From contig JAUVXY010000010.1 in the NCBI GenBank assembly GCA_030603375.1, positions 1 to 17,212 of the forward strand: a stretch of 17,212 nucleotides of DNA. The letters run 5' to 3'. The stretch is from Actinomycetes bacterium (lineage in GTDB: Bacteria > Actinomycetota > Humimicrobiia > Humimicrobiales > Humimicrobiaceae). Below the pieces are notes generated by a model. The model saw only the letters and a program-made list of their open reading frames with translations. It was not told the DNA's origin and did not search any database. This document shows positions 7,489-14,502 of this stretch, piece after piece. The position numbers were made by a program, and so were the translations under genes. Numbering within the stretch: the first letter of the stretch is position 1; each line of letters opens with the position of its first letter.

Positions 7489-8250
7489 ATGAACAAGGAA
7501 TTTGCTTTTTTTAAAGATACCGTAGTGGAAATTCTTGAAAAGATAGCAAATGAAGAACAAAATATTAAAAAAGCTGCCGATATAATGGCCAAAAGTATAG
7601 CACAGGATAAGATAATACATGTAATTGGTACCGGAGGCCATTCCAATATGGGAGCTGAAGAAATGTTTTGGAGGGCAGGGGGCCTTATACCCATTAATGC
7701 AATACTAGACCCGGGCATAAATTTAGTCCACGGGGCAAGAAGAACAACCATACTTGAGAGGACGCCTGGTTATGGTATAAAGGTAATGGATGCATATAAT
7801 GTAGGTAAAACCCCTGATGAAACAATAGTCATTATAAATGCCTGCGGGATTAATACCATGACCATAGATGTTGCGCTGGAAGCAAAAAAAAGGAAGATGA
7901 ATACCATAGGCATTACTTCTACTTCTTTTGCCACTCAGGTCCCGGCAGGTCATCCATCCAGACACCCCAGCAATAAAAATTTACATGGTTTAGTCGATGT
8001 TTTTATAGATAATCATCAGCCTATAGGGGATGCAGTTATAGAACTGGAAGGGGCTGAGCAGAAAGTTGCTCCTGTTTCTACCATTTGTAATTCATTTGCA
8101 ATACAGCTTTTGGTGATAGAGACAGTAAAAAAGATATTAGAGTTGGGCAAAAAGTCCTTAATTTGGAGAAGTGCCAATATGCCGGGTGGAGACGAAGCTA
8201 ACCGAAAATATTTTGAAGAATATTCTAAGAGAATAAAACATCTATTATAA
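7489..8250 (+). CDS. SIS-domain sugar isomerase-like protein (UPF0309-like)
   Basis: This 253-residue protein is built on a SIS (sugar isomerase) fold that binds phosphorylated sugars. Helical N-terminal residues 1-40 precede the phosphosugar loop IIHVIGTGGHSNMGAEE (42-58) and a RAGGL turn (62-66). The second half contains the SRHPSNKNL segment, then DNHQPIGDAVIELEG and the ending pattern RSANMPGGDEANRKYF, all typical of the UPF0309/SIS_2 group. Its biochemical reaction is not established from sequence. The ATG at 7489 is preferred over an in-frame GTG at 7477 because the GTG lies inside the ribosome site AGGAAGG (7471-7477). It starts a three-gene + strand run with an amidase and a NagA homologue, suggesting an amino-sugar phosphate substrate. 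Confidence 0.8.
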   Translation: MNKEFAFFKDTVVEILEKIANEEQNIKKAADIMAKSIAQDKIIHVIGTGGHSNMGAEEMFWRAGGLIPINAILDPGINLVHGARRTTILERTPGYGIKVMDAYNVGKTPDETIVIINACGINTMTIDVALEAKKRKMNTIGITSTSFATQVPAGHPSRHPSNKNLHGLVDVFIDNHQPIGDAVIELEGAEQKVAPVSTICNSFAIQLLVIETVKKILELGKKSLIWRSANMPGGDEANRKYFEEYSKRIKHLL

Positions 8251-8276
8251 AAAAAATTTATTAAAGGTGAATTATT

Positions 8277-9242
8277 ATGACAAAGAGGCTTTCAAGAAAC
8301 AGCAAGCTTGGTTATCTGTTCGATTACAATAAAGAACCGGTACTTACAGTAGAGCAAGGAGAAAGTTTTATAGTTGAAACTGAAGACAACCTTGCCGGGC
8401 TTATCAAATCGGATAAAAACCCGCTGGTCGAAAACCTTAAGCAGCTTACCAAATACGACCCTCCCAAATTTAATCCTGTCCAGGGGCCCATATATATTAA
8501 GGGAGCGGCTAAGGGCGACCTTTTAGAAGTCAGCATTGAAAAAATAATTCCAGCCGAGACCGGTTTTTCAGCCATAGACCCGGGTGCTGGGCCCCTTTGT
8601 GATAACAAAAACTGGCCAGAACTGGGAGAAGCCTATATAAAGATATTAAAAAACATACCCGGACCCAGTGGAACGACAAGGGATGGAAAGGTAATTTATA
8701 ATAAACATATCTCATGGGATCTGGAACCTATGATCGGTACCATTGGAGTAGCTACAGAATATGAAGTTCACGGCACCTTGAACGGCCAAACGCCCTGTTG
8801 CGGGAATTGGGACTGCAAAGATATTAAAGAGGGAAGCAAGCTTTATTTGAATTGCTATCATGATGGAGCGCTGCTCTTCCTGGGGGATGTTCATGCCAGC
8901 CAGGGGGATACGGAATGGACCTGTTCTGCCAATGAGGTCAAAGCAGAGGTTTTATTGAGCTGCAGAGTGATAAAGAATAAAAAAATCCCCTATGCCAGAA
9001 TAGAAAGGGAAGAATCAATTATTCAGGTATTTGCAGATAAGCCTTTGGAGGATGCCGTACATAGGGCTATAATCAACCTTATGAGCTGGATGGTTGAAGA
9101 ATACGGAGTAAAGCCAAAGGATGCCTATATAATGATTTCCTGCAGCCCTGAATTCAGGGTAAAAATTTACCAGATGGTTAGAAGCCCCAATCTGCCTTAT
9201 GTGGTAGGGGTTGAGATACCAAAAAAATATCTCAAAAATTAA
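8277..9242 (+). CDS. Acetamidase/formamidase-family amidohydrolase
   Basis: This 321-residue protein belongs to the FmdA/AmdA acetamidase/formamidase family, cytoplasmic enzymes that release ammonia from short amides. Family hallmarks are GPIYIKGAAKGDLLEV (70-85), GNWDCKDI (176-183) with the conserved Asp, and GALLFLGDVHASQGDTEW (197-214), where the His, Gln and acidic residues are near-invariant. Length is at the short end for the family. A clear AAAGGTG lies just ahead of the ATG and the gap from the SIS gene is 26 bp. Its position between a SIS sugar isomerase and a NagA homologue is unusual: it may cleave an amide or acylamide arising from an amino sugar, but the actual substrate is unknown. 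No signal peptide is seen. Confidence 0.85.
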   Translation: MTKRLSRNSKLGYLFDYNKEPVLTVEQGESFIVETEDNLAGLIKSDKNPLVENLKQLTKYDPPKFNPVQGPIYIKGAAKGDLLEVSIEKIIPAETGFSAIDPGAGPLCDNKNWPELGEAYIKILKNIPGPSGTTRDGKVIYNKHISWDLEPMIGTIGVATEYEVHGTLNGQTPCCGNWDCKDIKEGSKLYLNCYHDGALLFLGDVHASQGDTEWTCSANEVKAEVLLSCRVIKNKKIPYARIEREESIIQVFADKPLEDAVHRAIINLMSWMVEEYGVKPKDAYIMISCSPEFRVKIYQMVRSPNLPYVVGVEIPKKYLKN

Positions 9243-9267
9243 TATACGAATCTCAAGGTATTTGATT

Positions 9268-10398
9268 ATGAAACATGAATGTATATGCCGCATCCCGGGA
9301 AGAACCGGGGCATTTAAATTAATATATGAAGATGGGGCCATTAAACTGCTTAAGCCAGTCAAGGCCGATAATATGCCGGATAGTAATTCCAATTGGCTTA
9401 CTGCGGGATTATTTGATATACAAGTCAACGGGATGATTGGGCATTATCTGTCCTCAGACGATTTAGATACCAATAAAGTATTGGATATCGACAGGGAGCT
9501 TGAAAAAAGAGGGATTTTGTTTTGGTGCCCAACTATTTGTTCCCAGGAACCAGGGATAGTAGCCAAAAACTTGGAAATTATAAGCAAGGTAATTGAGCAA
9601 AAAACTGCCCGGGGTATTTTTGGTATTCACATGGAAGGACACTATATATCGGATTTGGAAGGGTACAGGGGTGTACATTCCCCAAAATTCATTAGAGACC
9701 CGGTTCCTGAGGAATTCGATTACTGGCAAGAGGCTGCTGGAGGAAATATAAGGCTTTTTTCTTTGGCACCTGAAAGAAAGGGCGCTATTAAATTCATAGA
9801 AAAACTGCGAAATCAGGGGGTAAAGGTTGGCCTGGTACATCATGCTGCAAAACATGATGTAGTACTGGAAGCAGTGGCTTCGGGAGCGGATCTGGCCTCT
9901 CATTTGATTAACGGGTGTACCCCTTTGATACACAGGCAGCATAATGTAATATGGTCTCAACTGTCAATAGATGAAATGTGGGCCAGCTTTATAGGTGACG
10001 GGCATCACATTCCCTATTATACTCTGAGGGCTGCAATAAAAGCCAAAGGCATCGATAAATCGATCCTTATTTCAGATTTATTCTATCTTTCCGGGTTGCC
10101 GGAAGGAGAATATATTTCAGAATCGAACAAGAAGAAAGTAGTCCTCAAAGACGAAGGTTTGTGGATAAAAGGCGAGGATATGTTATGCGGAGCGGCCAAG
10201 ACTTTGGACCAGGACGTAGAGTATGTTGTAAAATATTGCAATTTCAGTATCGAAGATGCCCTTATTATGGCTTCCACAAACCCTGCCCGCTATTTCGGCA
10301 TTGAAGATAAAATGATGATTTATCCAGGCAGGAAAGGACCTTTAGCTATTTTTCTATGGAAGAATGATAGCCTGAAAGGCATAAAAATCTTGAAATGA
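9268..10398 (+). CDS. NagA-like N-acetylglucosamine-6-phosphate deacetylase homologue, divergent
   Basis: This 376-residue amidohydrolase-superfamily protein resembles NagA, which deacetylates GlcNAc-6-phosphate. It has GLFDIQVNG (47-55), the metal Glu123 in HMEG, His191 in GLVHHAA, His212 in SHLING, a GDGHH segment with His246/His247, and Asp270 in ISDL. The 21-residue His191-His212 spacing equals His195-His216 of E. coli NagA, and the catalytic Asp is at the expected distance. Departures are the usual HLFNAM read as HLINGC, and HMEGHY where HLEGPF is common, so substrate specificity may differ. An upstream in-frame start at 9211 would overlap the amidase gene by 32 bp and put a basic, unmatched extension on the protein; the ATG at 9268 with AAGGT at 9255-9259 is preferred. 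Confidence 0.8.
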   Translation: MKHECICRIPGRTGAFKLIYEDGAIKLLKPVKADNMPDSNSNWLTAGLFDIQVNGMIGHYLSSDDLDTNKVLDIDRELEKRGILFWCPTICSQEPGIVAKNLEIISKVIEQKTARGIFGIHMEGHYISDLEGYRGVHSPKFIRDPVPEEFDYWQEAAGGNIRLFSLAPERKGAIKFIEKLRNQGVKVGLVHHAAKHDVVLEAVASGADLASHLINGCTPLIHRQHNVIWSQLSIDEMWASFIGDGHHIPYYTLRAAIKAKGIDKSILISDLFYLSGLPEGEYISESNKKKVVLKDEGLWIKGEDMLCGAAKTLDQDVEYVVKYCNFSIEDALIMASTNPARYFGIEDKMMIYPGRKGPLAIFLWKNDSLKGIKILK

Positions 10399-10415
10399 TA
10401 ACTACTTTATCATTT
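10393..10415. terminator. Hairpin between convergent nagA-like and nagB-like genes, overlapping both ends
   Basis: AAATGATAA (10393-10401) and TTATCATTT (10407-10415) form a perfect 9-bp stem with the five-base loop CTACT. T-tracts follow on both strands (TTTTT at 10413-10417; ATTTTT on the minus strand a few bases beyond the stem). The stem contains the TGA of the nagA-like gene and abuts the TAA of the nagB-like gene, so it is placed as a compact bidirectional terminator. The stem is AT-rich, so its strength is uncertain. Confidence 0.5.
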
Positions 10416-11198
10416 TTAACTGGATATTATTCTGGAAACTGAATCTTTATCCAAAAACAATCTGGCGTATTCTATTTTCCTCAGAATTGAAGCCGGAAAG
10501 GCAGGGCTTATTGGTTCATTCAAGGTTGAATATACAGCATCTGCCTTTCTTTTTTCAGGAACTATGCACAATATCTTCTTTGCTGACAGCAATCCAGGAA
10601 TGGTTACGGTTATAGCATGGGTAGGCACATCTTTTAATGTTTCAAAATGCCCCTCGTTAATCTGCTGCTGTCGGCTTTTTTCTTCGAGTTTTATTACTTT
10701 TACCCAAACCGGGTCTTCGAAATTTGCAACTGATGGTTCATTAAAAGCAAGATGCCCGTTTTCACCAATTCCGGCGCAGCAAACATCTAAGGGGTGGGAT
10801 TTAATCAAATATTCATAAGCTTTGCAAGCAAGTTCTGCATTTTGAGGATGGCCGGGAACCGGGAAAAAAGAACAAACATTTGCATAATTGAGAAAATTCT
10901 TTTTTAAGTAAGCCGAAAAAGCTGCCGGGTGTTCATAAGGCAGATCAAGATATTCATCCATATGAAAAATATTTACTGCCGGCCAGTATATATCTTCTAT
11001 TTCCCTTAACTTTTTAAGAAAGCTAAGCTGTGAATTTCCTGTTGCCAGCATCACATTAGCTACCTTTTTGCTTTTAATAGCAGCTTTTATGGCATCAGCT
11101 GCTTCCATTGCTGCAGCTTCGCCCATCTTTTCATTTGTTTCATATATCTTTATTTCTAGTTGATCGATTTTCATCTCTTTTATTAAGCTATTTTCCAT
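10416..11198 (-). CDS. NagB-like glucosamine-6-phosphate deaminase family protein
   Basis: This 260-residue protein belongs to the GlcN6P deaminase/isomerase family that converts glucosamine 6-phosphate to fructose 6-phosphate and ammonia. It has the phosphate loop LATGNSQLSF (51-60), FHMDEYLDL (78-86) with the presumed general base Asp81, and GIGENGHLAFNEP (143-155) with ring-opening His149 and Glu154. The residue corresponding to Asp141 of E. coli NagB appears to be Asn147, a variant I associate with a NagB-like subfamily whose substrate is less certain. VPTHAITVTIPGLLSA (191-206) is also family-typical. A strong AAGGAG lies 8 bp before the ATG on the minus strand. It is convergent with the nagA-like gene and therefore separately transcribed, though functionally linked. 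Confidence 0.82.
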   Translation of the reverse strand: MENSLIKEMKIDQLEIKIYETNEKMGEAAAMEAADAIKAAIKSKKVANVMLATGNSQLSFLKKLREIEDIYWPAVNIFHMDEYLDLPYEHPAAFSAYLKKNFLNYANVCSFFPVPGHPQNAELACKAYEYLIKSHPLDVCCAGIGENGHLAFNEPSVANFEDPVWVKVIKLEEKSRQQQINEGHFETLKDVPTHAITVTIPGLLSAKKILCIVPEKRKADAVYSTLNEPISPAFPASILRKIEYARLFLDKDSVSRIISS

Positions 11199-11261
11199 AA
11201 TAAGAACTCCTTCCAGTAGAAATATTTACATTTTAATCACTTACTTTTGCATACGGTTTCA

Positions 11262-11315
11262 GGCTTTGGGAGGGTTTAATAAAAATAATCAATAAAAATG
11301 TCAGCCTCCCTTGCC
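11262..11315 (-). promoter_or_regulatory. Inverted repeat in the leader of the nagB-like gene
   Basis: GGGAGG (11268-11273) pairs with CCTCCC (11305-11310) across a 31-base AT-rich loop, and GGC/GCC extends the stem after a small internal loop. It lies 64-117 bp upstream of the start codon on the minus strand. In an otherwise AT-rich gap this GC-rich dyad is conspicuous and could be a split operator or an RNA structure in the leader. Confidence 0.3.
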
Positions 11316-11373
11316 AAGTTTTTCTCCAAGGACTTTATATCATTTTACCAGGAATGTTTTATTATTTTAAAGT

Positions 11374-11402
11374 ATTATAATATGTTTTTTACCCTTAAAT
11401 AA
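11374..11402 (-). promoter_or_regulatory. Candidate promoter for the nagB-like gene (strong -10, weak -35)
   Basis: On the minus strand TATAAT (11379 to 11374) is a perfect -10 hexamer. At 17 bp upstream the -35 position reads TTATTT, a poor match, so an activator or another site may be needed. Transcription would start near 11367, giving a leader of about 170 nt that includes the inverted repeat at 11262-11315. Confidence 0.3.
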
Positions 11403-11589
11403 GCGCACAAGTGCTTCCAACAATATCATGAATATTTGCAGCTTGACAATTCATTTTCACCTCTTTAATGACTATCTGATGCCGTTTAAAACCGGGTCAG
11501 GAATCAACTCCAATTTTTTCTTTTTAAGGCAAATTAATTTTTAACTGAAATTTCACTATAAGGAATAGCTATTAAAAAATCAACTTAAA

Positions 11590-11624
11590 ATCAGGTCTGT
11601 AATATAAATATATAAATCCCTGAT
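11590..11624 (+). repeat. Inverted repeat just before the accessory ORF start
   Basis: ATCAGG (11590-11595) and CCTGAT (11619-11624) form a 6-bp stem ending three bases before the ATG at 11628. A stronger dyad is in the same place in the second element (15660-15689). Confidence 0.35.
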
Positions 11625-11627
11625 AAT

Positions 11628-12032
11628 ATGGATATATCAAAAGTAAGAAAAAAGATAAGAGATTTAAGTCTTGAGAGATACAAACTTGAGGGTAAAATGC
11701 TTTCTGTACTATCAAGGAAAAAGATGCTATACGGCTCAGTTGTAAAAAAATATAAAGCCTGTGGCAAGGCAGGATGTAAATGCACAAGAGGTGAGCTTCA
11801 CGGTCCATTTTACTATCTGACCTTTAAGGTTGATAAAAAAACAAAGATGATATTTATAAGAAGATACCTTTGGGAAAGAGCAATTAAACTAAACAATAAC
11901 TACAAGAATTGGAGAAAATCATGTGCTAATATTTCGAAAATAAACAAAAAAATACTTACCTTATTTGACGAAATTGAAAAAGCAAGTATAGTTAAAATAG
12001 ATACAATAAATGGCAATAATAGAAAACAGTAA
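11628..12032 (+). CDS. DUF6788-like small accessory protein of an IS element
   Basis: This basic 134-residue protein resembles the DUF6788-type small proteins found ahead of IS4-like transposase genes. A coiled-coil-like charged N-terminus (1-35) leads to GSVVKKYKACGKAGCKC (36-52), in which Cys45, Cys50 and Cys52 with His58 in GELHGP could bind a metal or nucleic acid. A beta-rich YYLTFK segment and TKMIFIRR follow, then a basic helical tail. Its last 23 bases overlap the transposase start at 12010, so the two genes are probably translationally coupled. Its biochemical role is unknown; a DNA-binding or targeting helper for transposition is my inference. This reading frame is intact although its transposase is destroyed. 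Confidence 0.7.
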   Translation: MDISKVRKKIRDLSLERYKLEGKMLSVLSRKKMLYGSVVKKYKACGKAGCKCTRGELHGPFYYLTFKVDKKTKMIFIRRYLWERAIKLNNNYKNWRKSCANISKINKKILTLFDEIEKASIVKIDTINGNNRKQ

Positions 12033-12408
12033 AATATTCTGGAAGTTTCACCAAAGAAATGACAAAAAGGTTGCAAAAGCTGTAAGAGATGGAAATGTTG
12101 ATACCATAACTGGTACTGGCTGGGGATTTTTAGACAACTTTTTCTACTTTCTCTATAGCATTAGATTCTTTAAAATAATTGATATAAAATCAGCTGGATA
12201 TAAAAGAATAATGCTACCCCTTGTTATGCTAATAACCACTTACTCAATGAATATTCTACTTGGAATATCATCTATGAACAAAATTCCTGCTCTACTTTTT
12301 AGAGAGATTGCACTACTTCGAATGATCGGGTTTACAGCAACACAGATAAAAAATGGAAGCTGCAAGAGAGGTAAAGGTAAATCAATACCTATAAATAAAA
12401 ATACACTA
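12010..12408 (+). pseudogene. IS4-like transposase, N-terminal fragment
   Basis: The reading frame starts at an ATG overlapping the accessory ORF and runs about 133 residues of transposase before entering foreign DNA at about 12409; the frame then continues 12 codons into the inserted element and stops at 12444. Recognisable segments are ITGTGWGFLDNFFYFL (near residues 34-49), shared in pattern with ITGAGFSKIDELLSFM of the second element, and ALLRMIGFTATQIKNG (near 101-116). No catalytic residue is in this part. The C-terminal remainder is at 14542-15333. The segment between, which should carry the first catalytic Asp, is absent from the window. Confidence 0.75.
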
Positions 12409-12477
12409 GGAGCCTGTCCGAGAACAGCTATTATTAGTGTATAAGCTTAAAAACACATAGAAATAATTAAACAAATA

Positions 12478-12486
12478 TGCTATAAT
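12478..12486 (+). promoter_or_regulatory. Extended -10 promoter of the IS1182 transposase
   Basis: TGCTATAAT is a perfect extended -10 (TGnTATAAT), 43 bp upstream of the ATG at 12529. An extended -10 does not require a good -35, and none is seen at the expected distance. The ribosome site AGGAGA is at 12517-12522. Confidence 0.45.
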
Positions 12487-12528
12487 AATAAGTAAATATC
12501 ATAAGAAAATTATTACAGGAGAAACAAG

Positions 12529-13291
12529 ATGCCCCGCCTTTTAAAAAAGATCCAGAAGAGTTCAGAGGAAGAAAGCTGATAGCAGAAAATGTATTCGATC
12601 TGCTCCAAAAAGATGATGACTGCTTCATATGTGAAGATATATTCTCCCAGATAGATACAAGGACCCTTGAAGAAAAATATAGTATGATCGGCCAGCATGC
12701 CCATCATCCCAAACTGATTATTGCCATACTCATCTATGCCTATAGCTAGGGGATATTCAGCTCAAGAGAGATTGAAAAAAAATGCAAAAGGGATCTTACC
12801 TTTATGTATATATCTCATATGAACTGCCCCAACTTCAGGGTGCTTTCAGATTTTAGAAAAGATAATTTGCCGTTCTTTTCAGAAGCCTTTAAAAAAAGCA
12901 TTGAGATGGCAAAAAATCTGGGAATGCTGTCCCTGGGACATGTTGCCATAGACGGCTCAAAGTTTTCTGCCAATACTTCAAAGCACAAGGCTGCAAGCTA
13001 CTCTCACCTTAAGACAGGTGAGAAGAAAATAAAACAACAAATCAAAGAGCTCCTAAAAAAGGCAAATGATATAGATGCTGCAGAAGACAAGATATACCAT
13101 AATGGCAAAGGATATTCTATCCCTGATGATCTATTGATAAAAGAAAAAAGGCTTGAAAAGATCAAAAAGATAAAAAAGGAACTGGAGGACAGGGAGGAAA
13201 AAGAAAATCTAGGAAAAGAAATAGATGGTAAGAAGCAGATAAGCTACAGTGATACCGATGCTAAGATAATGAAGAAAGGGAAAGACTATAA
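12529..13291 (+). pseudogene. IS1182-family transposase, frameshifted, stop-containing and truncated
   Basis: The ATG follows AGGAGA and reads MPRLLKK, but the long family frame is one base back and continues as DPEEFRGRK. The switch falls in the run TTTTAAAAAAG, so it is either a one-base deletion or a slip at A_AAA_AAG. The frame then reads AHHPKLIIAILIYAYS, an amber TAG at 12747-12749, then GIFSSREIEKKCKRDLTF. IS1182 transposases commonly have Gln at the stop position, so a CAG-to-TAG change is likely. From 12804 an open stretch contains NFRVLSDFRK and HVAIDGSKFSANTSKHK, the latter with a catalytic Asp. It ends after SDTDAKIMKKGKDYNY, where the IS3 element begins; the C-terminal half is gone. 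Confidence 0.8.
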
Positions 13292-13336
13292 TTACCCCCA
13301 AAAACTGGACAAAAAATGATGTAAGATATAGCTATA
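13292..13336 (+). repeat. Left terminal inverted repeat of the IS3 element
   Basis: It pairs with 14498-14542. Shared blocks are TTACCCCCA at the tip, GACAAAA in the middle and TATAGCTA at the inner end. Confidence 0.7.
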
Positions 13337-13359
13337 GTAAGGGGGTAAGATACAGCTAT
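13321..13359 (+). repeat. Subterminal direct repeat in the IS3 left end
   Basis: GTAAGATATAGCTAT (13321-13335) recurs as GTAAGATACAGCTAT (13345-13359) with one mismatch and a 24-bp period. The second copy runs into the orfA start codon. The AGCTATA core recurs in the right end near 14502-14511. These may be transposase-binding sites. Confidence 0.5.
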
Positions 13360-13645
13360 GAAAAACATAACGAAAAAAAGTTACAGTCCAGTTTTCAAAA
13401 CAAGGGTAGTAAAAGAAATGCTAAAACAGGAAAAGACGGTAAGCCAGATATACAGCGAGTATAAAATTCATCCAACACAGGCACATAAGTGGAAAAAGAA
13501 AGGAATAGAACAAATGCAGGAAGGATTTAAAAATCCATTAAAAAAAGACAGCAGAGCAGCAGAGCAAGAAGAATTGATTTGTGATCTGTATAATAAAATA
13601 GGCAAGCTTACTGTAGAACTGGAATGGCTAAAAAAAAAGTTCTAA
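13358..13645 (+). CDS. IS3-family OrfA, helix-turn-helix protein
   Basis: This 95-residue basic protein is the DNA-binding OrfA of an IS3-family element. YSPVFKTRVVKEML (9-22), the HTH region TVSQIYSEYKIHPTQAHKWKK (27-47) and a C-terminal leucine-rich coiled coil IGKLTVELEWLKKK (81-94) are all characteristic of the family. It ends just after a run of nine A residues, where OrfA and OrfB are normally joined by recoding. The frame itself is intact. Confidence 0.85.
   Translation: MKNITKKSYSPVFKTRVVKEMLKQEKTVSQIYSEYKIHPTQAHKWKKKGIEQMQEGFKNPLKKDSRAAEQEELICDLYNKIGKLTVELEWLKKKF
13630..13638 (+). other. A9 slippery run at the OrfA/OrfB junction
   Basis: Nine consecutive A residues follow CT. OrfA reads CTA AAA AAA AAG TTC TAA, while OrfB continues as AGT TCT AAA CTA, which is +1 and not the usual -1. 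One A fewer would fuse the two frames directly, so transcriptional slippage or a one-base expansion of the run could explain the arrangement. Confidence 0.5.
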
Positions 13646-14502
13646 ACTAAGCTGCAGCGAGAAGCTTGAAGCGATAGATCCAGATCATAAAATAGCAATA
13701 CGCAGGCAGTGCGACCTGCTGGGTTTATCAAGAAGTACATATTACTGGAAGCCTAAAGGTGAGAATGAATACAATATTATGTTAATGAATACAATAGACA
13801 AAATTTATACAAAATGCCCCTTTTATGGATATCCAAGGATCACGCATAAATTAAGAAGAGACGGACATAACGTAAATTACAAGAGAATATACAGGCTTAT
13901 GGCCCTAATGGGCATACAGGGAGTATGTCCCAAAAAGAATCTAAGCTACAACAGCTGCAAGAATAAAAAATATCCATATCTACTGAAGGGGATAAAAATA
14001 TCGTATCCAAATCAGGTATGGGGAACAGATATTACCTATATCAGGATGAGAAAAGGATTTATGTATTTAGTTGCGATAATGGATTGGTATTCAAGATATA
14101 TTTTAAGCTGGGTGCTGTCTAATAGCCTATCAGTAGAATTTTGTTTAGAGTCACCAGACAGGGCATTTAAAATAGCAAAGCCAGAGATCAATAATTTAAG
14201 ACCAGGGAAGTCAGTTTACGGCAGAAGAGTATGTGGAAAAAGTTGAGCTAGCCAATGTAAAAGTAAGTATGGATGGAAGGGGCAGAGTATTTGATAATAT
14301 ATTTACCGAAAGATTATGGAGATCCTTAAAATATGAAGAGGTATATCTCAAAGATTATGAGAGCTGCAAAGATGCGAAAGTATCTATAAATGATTATTTT
14401 AGCTTTTACAATAATGAAAGGTTACATTCGGCTTTGGGATATTCTCCTCCAGCAGAGATATATTTTAATAAAGATCGTATTGTTTCTAATATAAAAGTGT
14501 AG
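13632..14502 (+). pseudogene. IS3-family OrfB transposase with one frameshift at the second catalytic Asp
   Basis: The reading frame from the A9 run gives RRQCDLLGLSRSTYYW, then CPFYGYPRITHKLRR and the rve integrase core: VWGTDITYIRM with the first catalytic Asp and LVAIMDWYSRYILSW. Around 14195-14200 the frame is lost. Removing one A from TTTAAGACC restores LDQGSQFTAEEYVEKV, which carries the second catalytic Asp, and joins the downstream frame SMDGRGRVFDNIFTERLWRS with the catalytic Glu, YEEVYLKDYES and FYNNERLHSALGYSPPAE. The protein is otherwise complete to its stop at 14502. A single-base insertion, or a sequencing error there, separates it from a working gene. Confidence 0.85.

Larger units (their letters stand above)
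11199..11561. other. Gene-free region between the nagB-like gene and the IS cluster
   Basis: I see no coding sequence here. It contains the upstream region of the minus-strand nagB-like gene (inverted repeat at 11262-11315 and a candidate -10 at 11374-11379), a small dyad GCAC-AA-GTGC near 11404-11413, and a plus-strand TTGACA (11443-11448) whose best -10 partner, TTTAAT at 11464, is only 15 bp away. The remainder is AT-rich and shows nothing recognisable until the DUF6788-type element begins near 11562. Confidence 0.5.
12409..13291 (+). mobile_element. IS1182-family element, 5' part only
   Basis: The left end is placed at GGAGCCTGTCCG (from 12409), where the host transposase frame is lost. 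CTAG at 12406-12409 may be the insertion target. The element continues with its promoter and transposase start but stops at about 13291, where an IS3-family element begins. No right end and no downstream IS1182 DNA are found, so the remainder has been deleted. Confidence 0.6.

Noticed and set aside
9463..9960. A 165-residue open frame on the minus strand
   Set aside because: It is antisense to the NagA-like gene, which has clear family motifs; the minus-strand frame has no recognisable motif or ribosome site.
12747..12749. The amber codon as a site of programmed readthrough or an unusual genetic code
   Set aside because: It lies in a truncated, decayed IS gene, and no other internal TAG occurs in the metabolic genes of the window.
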